Assembly (NCBI GenBank): GCA_013339895.1
Contig: JABACO010000003.1
Location: 1,787,860-1,851,859 of the forward strand
Direction of reading: 5' to 3'
From: Ephydatia muelleri
Taxonomy: Eukaryota; Porifera; Demospongiae; Spongillida; Spongillidae
DNA length: 64,000 bases
In this document: positions 62,905-64,000 of the stretch, one piece after another
Layout of the letters: every line of letters starts with the position of its first letter
How positions within the stretch are numbered: the stretch's first letter is position 1
The notes under the pieces: generated by a model
What the model was told of the DNA's origin: nothing
Databases searched by the model: none
What the model saw: the letters and a program-made list of their open reading frames with translations, nothing else
Program-made: the position numbers and the translations under genes

Positions 62905-63660
62905 CCATTTGTGCAACACTTGAGGGCAGGAAGATGTATAGACTGGTGCGGCACACTCCAACACCTGACTCCCAATAAATGTCACCTGCATCGTAACGTC
63001 CTCTGCATGCTAGCCTATTAATCGAGCGACTGAAACAATACAGCGCTTTGAAGCAAAAAAGGGGGGGGGGGGGGGGGGAAGGGTCACGCCCATCAAACTC
63101 ATTATTCGTGCCGTTAGTACACATTCGGTTCGGTGCAGGATACGAGTTTAGGCGGCAGGGGGTGGGGGGTGGGGCAAGTGGAAGAATCGATCACAGTCAG
63201 AAACGCACAGAGGTTACTAGTATAGGTCGAGCAGAGACTGCGCGCGAAACATCGAGTGGACGAGGTTTGGTTAGCTGCTTGAGTGTGATTGCTGAGTGTG
63301 CAAAATGCAGCCTGGAGGGTCGACAGGTTCAAACCTACCTCCCCCCATAAAAGCGACTCCCTTAGTATTTATATTCTTGAAGGCTTTTTAAGCTTTACAT
63401 AGAAGCAGGTTTGACTGTGGACAATGTATAGGGCGATTTAGTGTAGCCGACAATTATTGCAGTGGGTGCATGACGTAATATTACCTTTGGTGTCGATCGA
63501 TTCGATGTGTGCATGGATATGGCCAGAAGACTTGGGACGATGGTATATTCTCAGTTAGAGCGTAGTGGAAAGTGAAGTGGGTTTCTGTACTGTAACACGA
63601 GACCTCAGTGATGTGGGAGTCCCATAAAACTGTGCTACCTCTTTCATCACGTGATGTAAT
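62905..63660. other. No recognisable gene
   Basis: Includes a poly-G run (63059-63079) and a G-rich stretch (63155-63180). Open frames are short and of simple composition. Confidence 0.5.
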
Positions 63661-63671
63661 TTAAATATTAC

Positions 63672-64000
63672 TGTTACGCGCGATCGATGGATTTGCGCGA
63701 TCCATCGATGGCGCTGCGCCATCGATGGATCCATTGATTGCGCACCTTTCGGTCGATTGCGCAATCATCGATCGATCGCGCGACTTTAGGAATTGCGCGA
63801 TCGACGAATTGCGCACTGCTGAGTTTGCGCAATCGATCGATCGCGCAGCTATAGTATCAACTACATTAAACAAGAATAATCATTGAAGCATGCACATGAA
63901 TTAAAGTGCTTCAGTGAAAGTGGGACACTTCCACTTGTCAGTTTGTGTTCCGACTCCAATGCATTCGGGATGGAAGCACTGCCTACCAGCACAGCAACGG
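63672..64000 (-). mobile_element. Second Ginger-like element, left end (runs off window)
   Basis: Starts TGTTACGCGCGATCGATGG after TTAC, repeats the palindrome cluster of 20872-21060, and from 63860 matches 21345-21490. That stretch includes, on the minus strand, the PHD finger end coding GFHPECIGVG-like residues. Same orientation as the first copy; the rest lies beyond the window. Confidence 0.85.

Overview
This window is animal nuclear DNA, not bacterial: the genes have GT-AG introns, the intergenic sequence is full of GT/CA and poly-C/poly-G tracts, and many transposon families are present. The gene families fit an early-branching marine invertebrate, most probably a sponge: an ankyrin-Roc-COR-Death protein, an FN3-bearing multi-pass membrane family, a G-domain protein with a Cys/His cluster, and DUF7869, Ginger-like and DIRS-like elements. 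The sponge assignment is inference from family recognition; no species can be named from the sequence alone.

Layout. 1-10.3 kb: two copies of a segmental duplication, each carrying a P-loop GTPase gene followed by a decayed DUF7869 transposon gene. Copy 1 lacks its 5' end because of the window edge; copy 2 is complete. They are separated by a DIRS-like fragment and unassigned sequence. 10.3-15 kb: a retroelement fragment, then a broken FN3/membrane-protein gene with at least two frame changes and one stop. 15-20 kb: a GC-rich short inverted-repeat element, a ~137-bp tandem repeat interrupted by a small TTAA-flanked element, and a truncated Ty3/gypsy element on the minus strand.

20.2-59.3 kb: one very large plus-strand gene. 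A possible 18-bp start exon and a first ankyrin exon are followed by at least 17 more exons, each coding for exactly one ankyrin repeat (mostly 99 bp, always phase 0-0). From 28.8 kb on, the exons follow a repeating three-exon order, A-B-C, with a ~2.3 kb period. After a ~15 kb repeat-rich intron come an ankyrin/P-loop exon, the Roc and COR parts, small phase-1 linker exons and a C-terminal Death domain. The layout resembles the C-terminal half of DAPK-type proteins and suggests an intracellular sensor or signalling protein. The Roc part is damaged in this copy (switch-II region deleted, two frame changes), so it may be a pseudogene or carry assembly errors.

Mobile DNA inside the big gene includes a 2.6 kb Ginger-like element with TTAT target duplications, a 1.44 kb composite Tc1-like insertion, an 805-bp near-perfect palindrome, an 866-bp hAT-like element with a perfect 8-bp duplication, a second Tc1-like copy, a 30-bp tandem repeat of about 28 units, and a tandemly duplicated block carrying gypsy gag together with part of the Roc exon. 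59.3-64 kb holds no gene I recognise, but has a 309-bp GC-rich inverted-repeat element and the start of a second Ginger-like copy running off the window end.
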